Origin: a virus
Reading direction: 5' to 3' (one strand)
Virus record (IMG/VR): IMGVR_UViG_3300001680_000200
Span: 1 to 36,194 of that record
Length of the DNA stretch: 36,194 nucleotides
Shown: one piece after another, positions 21,701 through 29,500 of the stretch
Numbering within the stretch: position 1 is the stretch's first letter
Layout of the letters: every line of letters begins with the position of its first letter
Notes under the pieces: generated by a model
What the model was told of the DNA's origin: nothing
The model's input: only the letters and a program-made list of their open reading frames with translations
Database searches by the model: none
Translations under genes and position numbers: made by a program

Positions 21701-22864
21701 CAAGAACTAGGCTTACTCAAACTAGCCCAAGAACAGAGATTATTTCAGGCTAAACAATTTCTATATTCAGAGATTGATGCAATGAGGGAAAGATATCGAC
21801 TTGAGCGTGAGGAAATTTTAAAGAATAGTAAGCTTAGTGATGAAGAGCGTCAAAAAAGAATAATGTTATCAAAATCACAAGAGCAGTTAGAGGTCCTGGA
21901 TAAAGCTGCTACGGCAAGTCGAAGTTGGGATCGTACATATGCAGACATGACAGGGAACAGCCAACAATATCAGTTGGACCAAACTCGCGCCGACCAAACA
22001 GCACAGTCATTAAATATGGCAAATGGTCAGGAAGCTGTTTTGAATATGCAGGCTGAGGATCCAAATGCAAATTTACAGGAAATTGCAGCACAACGGGAAC
22101 AAATATGGGCTGAACATACCGAGCGAATGAAGCTCATTGAGTCAACTTATCAGAACGACTCTATTAGCCTGCAATTAGGTTATGGAGCTAACGTAACTGG
22201 TGCATTAGCTGGAATGTTTAAGAATATGCTGGGTGAGTCATCAAGTGCTTACCACATTCTTTATGAAAGTCAGCGTGCATTTGCCTTAGCACAAGCGGGA
22301 ATGAATATGTGGAAAGCCGCATCCGATGCTTATGCGAATGAACCAGGTACTTGGTATCAGAAAGCAGCCGCTGCCGCTATAGCCACCTTGAAGTCAGGAA
22401 CATTTGTTTCTTTGATCCAAGCTGCAACACCACAAGGTTTTGCTGATGGCGGATATACAGGAAATGGACTTAAACATACACCAGCTGGAATAGTACATAA
22501 GGGCGAAGTTGTATGGTCGCAAGATGACATTAAAAGATGGGGTGGTGTGAGTGTTGTTGAATCAATGCGAACAAGTTCACCAAGCGGTTATGCTAACGGC
22601 GGGTACGTATCTAATAGTCAATCTGATGCGATTGCTACGAGAAGGGAGTCTAGACAATTTGATGCGATTAACTATGGAAGAATGGAAAAGGCGCAACCTA
22701 CTGTTACCATTATCAATCAGACATCAGAGAAAGTGGATGCTACCTCTGATTGGGATGGTAAAGAGTTGACAGTCATTTTAAAAGAGTATCAGAAACAAAA
22801 TGAGGCAATGATGGATTCGAAGATTGAAAAACGATTTACGATGTCTAAGCGTCAAGGGTGGTAA
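18791..22864 (+). CDS. Tape measure protein with internal lysozyme-like (SLT) domain
   Basis: 1357 residues from ATG 18791 (GGAG 9 bases upstream; an earlier frame start at 18740 overlaps the terminator). The N-terminal 250 residues match tape measure domains (QRSASSWSAVNDVYSKYMSN, EEFNSLVDGAGGLLNAMAKG, LDGKLTGEVITKALLQAGD). Hydrophobic stretches follow near residues 285-310 and 410-435, the latter LVGGPINAIALGITALAAGY, then long coiled coils. At about 20,880-21,290 lies an SLT transglycosylase domain: IPQGLIEGMIMQESRGDTYR with the catalytic Glu in QESRG, SPVGAQGLAQFMPATAKQYG and IMAYNAGPDNVKNG. The C terminus has the usual GFADGGYTG and YANGGYV repeats. It sets tail length and, through the SLT domain, could cut peptidoglycan during DNA entry. 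Confidence 0.92.
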   Translation: MTQESRLVIVIDSKNAERNARNLANELDSIERNGDYATKSMDKLSVATRQLAGYMAGVVTVGAAINKMDLYTGINNKLKLVTNSQEELNRAMTDTFDIAQRSASSWSAVNDVYSKYMSNAKTLNLTQAQTAKLTEITSKAVAISGSNAESAAAALFQYGQALDGGVLRAEEFNSLVDGAGGLLNAMAKGLGVTRGELRQMMLDGKLTGEVITKALLQAGDSVEELYGKTDKTIGQSLEMLSNGITKFVGETGKGSGAAQTLSGSIQVLANNLDLLVNGAVVAGIGLITKAVLTKTVAIQASIAASAQQRAANLAEAQSQVQLLGVEAMRARQAAALALTEIGLARAEYNAATTANARAAAIQRKTAAEIAHSIALKEATAATMAYTVAQGNLNRVATLGSRALGLVGGPINAIALGITALAAGYMYFQDKAAQANKKLEEQASVAKKAKEELLALRGLEKDSAINDMATSFERQNKALAESSSKINIQLNAIAQLYKGNKEIVQVVNDAMDGTISMNEAVKRFNDLRISKEIYNSLKENTKEFEKNAKEAKTTKDSLKLFGIEVELSGKKAQTAVAGIDENSKALIGNESAAQKATKAQKGYFDSLRNDVLNSNEELAYLNLGYSEEVVKKIKELEKAKQAVAPAGTTVIVTNEEIAQIITAQKALDALKEKKDAITEAEKKHTSELEKQQKIMAVNAKVQALSKKYNISDKAAAAGIPQGLIEGMIMQESRGDTYRKGKLLTSPVGAQGLAQFMPATAKQYGVDVRSEESSVNGMIKYVSALLRQFGGDVEKAIMAYNAGPDNVKNGKAYGYKETKKYLANVKSYAAGANGYSAGDISSKDFDNMLDDSAKMAEERAKLRLQLENDVANEVTKIRNELSKKLEDVDKANFNPARKDEIKAELKARADNDIAIAQQALKTKLDDYKQFNLTEEDLIKESFARRQFEAEHDFQLTQDQRKEAVNLLGQQLQQELGLLKLAQEQRLFQAKQFLYSEIDAMRERYRLEREEILKNSKLSDEERQKRIMLSKSQEQLEVLDKAATASRSWDRTYADMTGNSQQYQLDQTRADQTAQSLNMANGQEAVLNMQAEDPNANLQEIAAQREQIWAEHTERMKLIESTYQNDSISLQLGYGANVTGALAGMFKNMLGESSSAYHILYESQRAFALAQAGMNMWKAASDAYANEPGTWYQKAAAAAIATLKSGTFVSLIQAATPQGFADGGYTGNGLKHTPAGIVHKGEVVWSQDDIKRWGGVSVVESMRTSSPSGYANGGYVSNSQSDAIATRRESRQFDAINYGRMEKAQPTVTIINQTSEKVDATSDWDGKELTVILKEYQKQNEAMMDSKIEKRFTMSKRQGW

Positions 22865-23058
22865 TTAAATATTAATCAAATGTAATCATTCAAATTAAAG
22901 ACCATAAAGGTTTGAAGCACTTTCGAAATCAGATGGTGATTTAATAGTTACAATTGGTAAGATGTTAGATCAGAAAATTGACCTTGGTTGATATTAGTCT
23001 CTAACGAGATTTCCACAAGGTTATTTGTTACGTAAGGCCATTAAAGGAAAGAAAGGAT
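22865..23058. other. Intergenic 194 bases with a possible gene remnant
   Basis: A 24-codon stretch at about 22,913-22,990 reads FEALSKSDGDLIVTIGKMLD and looks protein-like, but it lacks a start codon and ends in TGA. It could be the decayed tail of a gene. No hairpin with a T-tract follows the tape measure stop, unlike most junctions in the window. Confidence 0.3.
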
Positions 23059-23352
23059 ATGGTTGAAGATAAACAAGAGAATCCATTTGAAGGTGCAATG
23101 TCACAACTAATTAAATTTATCTCTGCCAAAGATGATTCAACACAGTTGTTGATCAGTCATTTGGTTAGTTATCTTGAGGAGAAAGGGGTTATTGATATTG
23201 ATGATTATTTGGAATATACAGAGAAAGCCAAAGATCGACTGATTAGCAAAATCAATAATGGTTCCAATCCAGAAGAGAGCGAACAATTTAAATTAGCGGT
23301 ACAGCAAACATTTAATTGGCACATTGAAGATTTTAAGAAGTCAGAAAATTAA
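23059..23352 (+). CDS. Hypothetical acidic protein, 97 aa
   Basis: ATG 23059 has GGAAAGAAAGGAT upstream. The product is acidic and helical (MSQLIKFISAKDDSTQLLIS, then LVSYLEEKGVIDIDDYLEYT and FKLAVQQTFNWHIEDFKKS) with no membrane segment or motif. No family is recognised. It lies between the tape measure gene and the second late-promoter module, with its own terminator, so it could be cargo. Confidence 0.65.
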   Translation: MVEDKQENPFEGAMSQLIKFISAKDDSTQLLISHLVSYLEEKGVIDIDDYLEYTEKAKDRLISKINNGSNPEESEQFKLAVQQTFNWHIEDFKKSEN

Positions 23353-23356
23353 TTTT

Positions 23357-23382
23357 AACCTCCTTCGGGAGGTTTTGGTTTT
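23357..23382 (+). terminator. Intrinsic terminator
   Basis: AACCTCC-TTCG-GGAGGTT followed by TTGGTTTT. UUCG tetraloop; the T-tract is interrupted by GG. Confidence 0.7.
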
Positions 23383-23460
23383 AATGAAAGTGGAAGTTTA
23401 AATTTCTAAATGCACAAGCCTTCAAACTATTTAAAATAGATTATTTAAGATGCTTTCTAG

Positions 23461-23490
23461 TTTCCACTTTTTCGTTATTTACGGTATAGT
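23461..23490 (+). promoter_or_regulatory. Candidate late promoter, copy 2
   Basis: TTTCCA (23461-23466), 18-base spacer, TATAGT (23485-23490), the same boxes and spacing as at 2075-2104. The 12 bases GTTTCCACTTTT and the 14 bases TATAGTTTTATTAA are identical in the two copies. Beyond the -10, GGTCATA-CTTTAGA-TATGGC forms a small hairpin, and a terminator follows within about 60 bases of the predicted start. Confidence 0.6.
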
Positions 23491-23526
23491 TTTATTAATC
23501 TGGTCATACTTTAGATATGGCTATTA

Positions 23527-23553
23527 AAAGCTCGCTTAACGCGGGCTTTTTTT
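23527..23553 (+). terminator. Intrinsic terminator in the late leader, copy 2
   Basis: AAAGCTCGC-TTAAC-GCGGGCTTT, a 9-base stem with one G-U pair followed by a T-tract. It corresponds to the terminator at 2150-2178: both begin AAAAGCTC and end GGGCTTTTTT. Confidence 0.85.
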
Positions 23554-23566
23554 GTGAGAAAAATTT

Positions 23567-23908
23567 ATGAGTGATCTTATATTCACTTTTGAATGTGACC
23601 TAGATGGTAATAACCAAACGCAACGCTTTAATACGTTATCAACCAAATTTGGTGATGGATATGAGCAAACTGCATCAGTTGGTCTAAACAATAGATCTGG
23701 TGAATGGACTTATCAACGCACAGCTTATAAAGCTGAAATTATGCAAATTAAAGCTTTTTTTGATGCCCACAAGGGTGCTAATTCCTTTTTATGGAATTCG
23801 CCGTTGGATGGGCAAGTGCGTGTAAAAACTGTTGATTATCAACATACGTGTATGGGTGGTGATGTCTGGAGGATTTCCACAACCTTCACCCAAGTTTTCC
23901 AACCTTAA
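23567..23908 (+). CDS. Minor tail protein (gpM-like)
   Basis: 113 residues, the size of lambda gpM. The sequence MSDLIFTFECDLDGNNQTQR, then TKFGDGYEQTASVGLNNRSG and FFDAHKGANSFLWNSPLDGQ, matches the phage minor tail (gpM/DUF1833-like) pattern with G-D-G-Y-x-Q and F-x-W at conserved places. The end reads WRISTTFTQVFQP. It is a distal tail or tip component assembled with gpL, K, I and J. It is the first gene after the second late-promoter module, with GTGAG as ribosome binding site. Confidence 0.85.
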   Translation: MSDLIFTFECDLDGNNQTQRFNTLSTKFGDGYEQTASVGLNNRSGEWTYQRTAYKAEIMQIKAFFDAHKGANSFLWNSPLDGQVRVKTVDYQHTCMGGDVWRISTTFTQVFQP

Positions 23909-23922
23909 TATTTTTACTCAAC

Positions 23923-23947
23923 AGCTCCTATTAGGAGCTATTTTTTT
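23923..23947 (+). terminator. Intrinsic terminator
   Basis: AGCTCCT/AGGAGCT (23923-23929 and 23933-23939) with tail ATTTTTTT. Confidence 0.8.
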
Positions 23948-23965
23948 GCTTATAGGAGCAAACCC

Positions 23966-24322
23966 ATGGCTGTTAAAACTTTAGATCTTGCTGAAGCTTT
24001 TTTTGTTGGCGAATTGCGTGCTCAGTTGTTTGATGCTCGTAGTTTTGGTAACGATTTGCCCGCTGGTAAAATTGAAACGCTGACTATTAATTATGATAAA
24101 CCTTCTAATTCAGTGGGTATCGTAGTTACACCTGGAGGCGGTACCAATGGAAGCATGACTTTACTTGATGCTGATATTACCAGATGGGTAATACAGGCAA
24201 TTCAAAATGCTGGGTATTTATATGGCGTAACAGTTAATTCATTAAATATGAAATATGACTTAGCTACGAAAAAAATTAGCGTTGAATATACTCCTGTCGC
24301 GGAAGCTCCAGCTCAAGCTTAA
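23966..24322 (+). CDS. Tail tip-region protein of unknown family, 118 aa
   Basis: ATG 23966 follows ATAGGAGC. The product is mixed alpha/beta (MAVKTLDLAEAFFVGELRAQ, IETLTINYDKPSNSVGIVVT, TRWVIQAIQNAGYLYGVTVN) and ends in an A/P-rich tail. No family is recognised. It sits between the M- and L-like genes, a place without a lambda counterpart, and ends 9 bases before the L-like gene. A structural tail role is likely from context only. Confidence 0.65.
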   Translation: MAVKTLDLAEAFFVGELRAQLFDARSFGNDLPAGKIETLTINYDKPSNSVGIVVTPGGGTNGSMTLLDADITRWVIQAIQNAGYLYGVTVNSLNMKYDLATKKISVEYTPVAEAPAQA

Positions 24323-24331
24323 GGAGTATCT

Positions 24332-25030
24332 ATGACTTTACAAAGTGATTTTCAAAAACTTGAACCAGGTGGATTAGTTCACCTGTATGAATTAGATGCC
24401 AGTTCCTACGGAATTGGCATTTTGCGTTTTCATGGTCATCAACAAGAAGGAAGCATTTTTTGGCAGGGTGAAGAGTTTGAAGCAATTAGCTTAGAAGTCT
24501 CTGGCCTAGAAATGCGGTCGGACGGTAAAGCTTCTGCTCCAACTTTAACGATCGCAAATAACATCGGTGGAATACAGGGGGCAATTTCAGCTTACTGTCT
24601 TCAATGCAAAGATTTTGTTGGGGCAAAGCTTAAAGTAATAACTACCCTTGCCAAATATCTCGATGCTAAAAATTTCCCTGAAGGTAACCCTACAGCGTCG
24701 AATGAAGCTAAAGAACAGAAATGGTATATCGAGCAAAAGACATCTGAAAATGCTCAGCAAGTAACTTTTGAGCTTTCAAATCCAATTGATTTTGAAGGTT
24801 TAAAAATACCTGTTCGTCAAATCACTTCTTTATGCCATTGGTGCACCATGGGCAAATATCGGGGCGAAGAGTGCGGCTATACAGGAACTGCCATGTTTAC
24901 TGATAAAGATGAGCAAACTGATGATCCAGCTTTAGATCGATGTGGTGGAAGGCTCCGATCATGCCGTGTGCGTTTCGGAGAAAACAAACCATTGCCTTTC
25001 GGCGGTTTCCCAGCATCAAGTCTTATGTGA
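24332..25030 (+). CDS. Minor tail protein L-like, with iron-sulfur cysteines
   Basis: 232 residues, the same length as lambda gpL. The N-terminal half is beta-rich (GGLVHLYELDASSYGIGILR, FEAISLEVSGLEMRSDGKAS). The C-terminal half carries cysteines 168, 171, 181, 204 and 211 within SLCHWCTMGKYRGEECGY and DRCGGRLRSCRVRFG. In lambda gpL, four C-terminal cysteines hold a [4Fe-4S] cluster, and the positions here agree. The end PLPFGGFPAS is also conserved in the family. ATG 24332 has AAGGAG about 9 bases upstream. It forms part of the tail tip hub. Confidence 0.9.
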   Translation: MTLQSDFQKLEPGGLVHLYELDASSYGIGILRFHGHQQEGSIFWQGEEFEAISLEVSGLEMRSDGKASAPTLTIANNIGGIQGAISAYCLQCKDFVGAKLKVITTLAKYLDAKNFPEGNPTASNEAKEQKWYIEQKTSENAQQVTFELSNPIDFEGLKIPVRQITSLCHWCTMGKYRGEECGYTGTAMFTDKDEQTDDPALDRCGGRLRSCRVRFGENKPLPFGGFPASSLM

Positions 25031-25036
25031 GAACTT

Positions 25037-25792
25037 ATGAAATTAACGGCAAAGATTAAAAAAGCAATCATGACACATGCTGATGAATGCTATCCACAAG
25101 AATGCTGCGGCGTGATCGTTGGTAAAGAGTATATCCGTTGCCGCAATATTTCTGATAATGCGGATCAATTTGAAATTCATCCCGAAGATTTAACTTTGGC
25201 AGAAGACCAGGGGGAAATCAAAGCTTATGTGCATTCGCATCCTGATGGCACTACTCGAGCAACTGATCTTGATTTAGTTCAAATCGAATTACATAAAAAA
25301 CCGTGGGTAATCTGTTCTTATCCAGATCTAGATTTCGCTATTTATGAACCATGTGGATATCTAACGCCTTTAATTGGGCGAAATTATTACCATGGCTGGC
25401 AAGATTGTTATGCACTTATACGCGATTTTTATAGTCGAGAGTTGGGTATTGAGCTCATGGATTTTGAGAGAAAAGATGCCTGGTGGGAAGAAAGTGATCA
25501 CCCTTCACTTTACCTAGAAAACTACGAGAAAGCAGGGTTCTATGAAGTAGATACTCCTCAATATGGCGATATGTTAATTTGCCGTGTAGGGCGTACAGAG
25601 CATCCAAATCATGCACTTGTTTGGCTAGGAGATAATGGAAAATTAAAGTCAGAAGAGGCAGAAAACTGCATAGGTTCAACTCTAATTCTTCATCATCCTT
25701 ATAACCGAAAGTCAGTGCGAGAAATTTATGGTCAGCAATGGCTTGAACGTACAGTTAAAATCTTGAGGCATAGAGATGTTAAAAACAATTAA
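25037..25792 (+). CDS. Tail assembly protein K-like: JAMM plus NlpC/P60
   Basis: 251 residues with two enzyme-type domains. N-terminal Mov34/JAMM: Glu22 in PQECCG, then HSHPDG (His66, His68) and an aspartate about 10 residues on (TDLD), a zinc isopeptidase-like site. C-terminal NlpC/P60: HGWQDCYALIRDFY with catalytic Cys124, and NHALVW with His192. This two-domain layout is that of gpK-type tail tip proteins, in which the NlpC part may cut peptidoglycan or a partner. It overlaps the I-like gene by 17 bases. Confidence 0.9.
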   Translation: MKLTAKIKKAIMTHADECYPQECCGVIVGKEYIRCRNISDNADQFEIHPEDLTLAEDQGEIKAYVHSHPDGTTRATDLDLVQIELHKKPWVICSYPDLDFAIYEPCGYLTPLIGRNYYHGWQDCYALIRDFYSRELGIELMDFERKDAWWEESDHPSLYLENYEKAGFYEVDTPQYGDMLICRVGRTEHPNHALVWLGDNGKLKSEEAENCIGSTLILHHPYNRKSVREIYGQQWLERTVKILRHRDVKNN

Positions 25793-26447
25793 ATTGTATG
25801 GCGTACTTGGACAACAGTTTGGTCGTGAATTTAAGCTCGATGTGGCAAATACACGTGAAGCTATGCGTGCCTTATCTGTACAAATTGCAGGGTTCGAGAA
25901 GTTTATGCTGCATGCCCACGAGCAAGGCTTGCGGTTTGCCGTATTTCTTAAAAGTAAAAATTCAAATAATAAACGCGGCAAGAAAAGCCCATCAATCTAT
26001 GACCATGAAACTAAGCGACTCATTACTGGAGACAATATCGGTGAAGAGCAGCTTGATATGAATACCGAAGCTGATGTTATTCATGTAGTACCTCGTGTTG
26101 TAGGTGCTGGGGGTAATGGGGCATTACAAACCATTATTGGGGCTGTCATGGTTGTTGTTGGTGTGGTTGTTGGGGTGTTTGCTGGCTGGACTGGTGTTGG
26201 CGCAGTTGTAGCACAAGGTCTGATTGGAGCTGGTATCGGGATGATGTTGGGTGGTATTGCAATGATGCTGATGCCTAAAGTCGATAATACCCAAGACCAA
26301 AACCAAGATGGGAATAAAGCCAATAAAGGTTTTGGCGGCGCTGTAACAACAGTTGCCCAGGGAAATCCAGTTCCTGTTCTTTATGGCCAACGTGAGGTTG
26401 GTGGGTTCATTGTGAGTGCTGGCCAATATCCAGAAGACCAATTGTAA
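25776..26447 (+). CDS. Tail assembly protein I-like
   Basis: 223 residues. The N-terminal 100 residues resemble gpI proteins (TIKLYGVLGQQFGREFKLDV, then TREAMRALSVQIAGFEKFML), a ubiquitin-like beta-grasp module. Residues about 115-165 form a glycine-, alanine- and valine-rich hydrophobic region (IIGAVMVVVGVVVGVFAGWT and more) that could be membrane-active. The C terminus NPVPVLYGQREVGGFIVSAG is typical of the family's end and is also seen at the end of I proteins adjoining J. It starts inside the K-like gene with GAGG upstream. Confidence 0.87.
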   Translation: MLKTIKLYGVLGQQFGREFKLDVANTREAMRALSVQIAGFEKFMLHAHEQGLRFAVFLKSKNSNNKRGKKSPSIYDHETKRLITGDNIGEEQLDMNTEADVIHVVPRVVGAGGNGALQTIIGAVMVVVGVVVGVFAGWTGVGAVVAQGLIGAGIGMMLGGIAMMLMPKVDNTQDQNQDGNKANKGFGGAVTTVAQGNPVPVLYGQREVGGFIVSAGQYPEDQL

Positions 26448-26464
26448 AAAATTAAATGTTTTCC

Positions 26465-26488
26465 AAGGCGCTTTTAAGCGCCTTTTTT
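26465..26488 (+). terminator. Intrinsic terminator between I and J
   Basis: AAGGCGCTT/AAGCGCCTT (26465-26473 and 26476-26484) with six T. Confidence 0.88.
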
Positions 26489-26507
26489 ATTGCGCGAGAT
26501 TTTTGTT

Positions 26508-29500
26508 ATGGCGATTGTAAAAGGCGCGAAAAAAGGTAAAGACGAAGCACGGCAACCAATAATTGCCTCAGATTCTGCACAATCCAAAACCTATATCAAT
26601 ATATTATATGGTTTAGCAGAGGGTGAGGTCGAGGGATTAGCGAATGGATATCAATCAATTTCTCTTGAAGAGACTCCGCTTCAGGATGCAAATGGAAATC
26701 TCAATTTTTCAAATGTAAAAGTAGATTTCCGAAAGGGTACTAATGACCAAGATTACATAGAAGGCTTCCCCTCAGTAGATAGTGAATCAGCTGTTGATGT
26801 TGAATTAAAGTCAGGAACTCCTTGGGTACGTGCATTTAACAATATCGATCTTGATGCTTTACGTATTCGGTTTAAGTGGGGTCCACTACGCAAACAAGAT
26901 GCCACTACAGGGGATGTTAGTGGTCTAACAATTGAATACGCTATTGATCTTCAAACTGATGGCGGAACGTGGACAGAAGTTTTAAAAACAAAAATATCAG
27001 ACAAAACTTCTGCAAATTATGAACGGGCTCATCGTATTGATTTACCTAAAGCTGATACTGGTTGGCTCATCCGTGTTCGCCGTCTTACGCCTAATTCAAC
27101 ATCTGAATATGTCAGCGACAAGATGTATATCGAGGCTATTACTGAAGTAGTCGATGTAAAACTACGCTACCCAAATACAGCTTTACTTGGCATTCGATAC
27201 GATGCTGAAACTTTTGGGAATGTTGCAAAAGTTGCTGTTGATTTGAAAGGTACCTTAATTTTGGTACCCACAAATTATAACACTCAAACCCGACAATATA
27301 CGGGAATGTGGGATGGTACCTTTAAGCGAGCCTATACAAATAACCCCGCATGGATTTACTACGATTTATGTACAAATGATCGGTATGGCCTTGGGAGTCG
27401 TTTAACTCCTTTTATGATTGATAAATGGTCTTTGTACCGTTTAGCTCAATATTGCGACCAGACAGTTTCTGATGGGGTTGGTGGCCAAGAACCACGTTTT
27501 ACTTGTAACGTTTATCTGCAAAGTGCTGAAGAAGCTTTTAGCATTTTAATGAAGTTAGCTGGTGTATTTCGTGCGATTGCTTATTGGGATGGTAATAGCA
27601 TCAATTGTGATGCAGACATTCCCCAAGATACATATTTCACCTATAGCCGAGCTAACGTAATCGGTGGAGTATTTGAATACTCTGGTACTCGTGCACGTGA
27701 TCGTCACAACGTAGTTAAGGTTGCCTGGGATAACCCAGCAAATCACTACAAAACCGAGTACGAATATGTACGTGATGAGAAGGCAATTGCTGAGGCTGGC
27801 CAAGTACGCATTCTTGAATTAGATGCGTGGGGATGTACTTCTCGTGGCCAGGCTCAACGTGCAGGCCACTGGGCTTTAAAATCCGAGCAAAAGGAGACTC
27901 GTACAGTTTCGTTTAAAGTCGGTTTAGATGGGCATATTCCACTGCCAGGAAGAGTAATTGAAATTGCGGATGAACTGTTTGCAGGACGTGCTAATGGCGG
28001 ACGTGTATCTAAAATTTCTGCTGATCTCAAAAGCATAACCATTGATCGAGATGACGTTATTGCTAAAGCTGGTGATCGTCTGGTTATCAATGGCGAAAAT
28101 GGCAAAGCACAAACGCGAATTGTTCAGTCGATCTCTGGTCGGGTTATCACAGTAACACTTCCGTTCGATGAGAATTCAATTGCTGTACAAAACGTATGGG
28201 TTCTTGATGCTCAAGATTTAGCGACAATGAAGTTCCGTGTTATTTCAATCTCACAAGATGAAAAACACCAGTTCAGTATTACAGCACTCCAATATAACCC
28301 TCAAAAATTTGATGAAATTGATAACGGTGCATTCTTTGAAGAAGCACCTATATCAATAGTCAATCCTTCAACTCAAGAACCAGTCAAAGATGTTTTGATT
28401 ACGACCGAAAGTCGTGTTGATCAAGGTATTAATGTCACCACAATGATTGTGTCATGGACACAAGCAAAAGGTGCTGTTAAGTATCTTGTTGAGTGGCGAA
28501 AAGATGATGGTTCGTGGATTCGTTTACCATTAACTGGTAATAATTCAGTCGAGGTACCTGGTGTTTATTCAGGTCAATATCAAGCTCGTGTTACAGCAAT
28601 TTCTGCTTTTGAAATCGCATCTTTACCGGTTACATCTTCCTTAACTGAAATTACTGGAAAGCAGGGATTACCGCCGAAAATAGCTTTTATACGTGCCACA
28701 GGTATTTTGTTTGGAATGAAGCTTGATTGGGGATTCCCTCCAACAGGTGCAAAAGATACAGCTTATACCGAAATTGAAGTTTCACCTGATGGCATCAACA
28801 ATATTGCTCAATTAGGATTGTTTGCATATCCGACTACCACTACCACAATCCAAGGTTTACAACCTAATCTTAGACAGTTTTATCGCGGTCGATTAATTGA
28901 CCGGATTGGCAATGTTGGTCCTTGGTCTGAATGGGTCAATGGTACGACCACAGCAGATCCGGAAGCGGTTCTTGATCTTATTTCTGGTCATATTAATGAG
29001 AGTGATCTTGCCCAAGAGCTTCAAGGTAAAATTGAAAATTCAGTCGATGTATCTGAAGCAGCCCAAGCTGCAGCAAATAATGCCCAAGCTGTTGCTAGTA
29101 GCGCCCAAACTGCAGCTAACAATGCCCAGGCTGTGGCCTCTGAAGCTAAGACGGCGGCCTCGAGTGCTCAATCGGCAGCAACCTCTGCTCAAACACAAGC
29201 TTCTTCAGCCCAAAAAATAGCAAATGATGCGAGTGTTATAGCGACCAATGCTAAAAATACAGCGAATAATGCATCAACAGCAGCATCTAAAGTAGCAAGT
29301 GATTTAATCACTTCTACAAATCTGTTAAATCAAAAGATTGCAGATGAGAGTTCTACTCGTATCGCTGCAATTTCTAATTTGAATGATGGATTAACAACTG
29401 AAACTACTCAGCGCAAGTCTGAAGATGCGGCCCTGTTAAGCAACATTGAAACTTATAAATCAAGCACCAATGGCACTTTATCAAGTTTGCAGACTCAGAT

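Noticed and set aside
26081-26441. Reverse ORFs rich in T, P and N opposite the I-like gene
   Set aside because: They mirror the GTT/GGT-rich hydrophobic segment of the I-like gene and have no start site.
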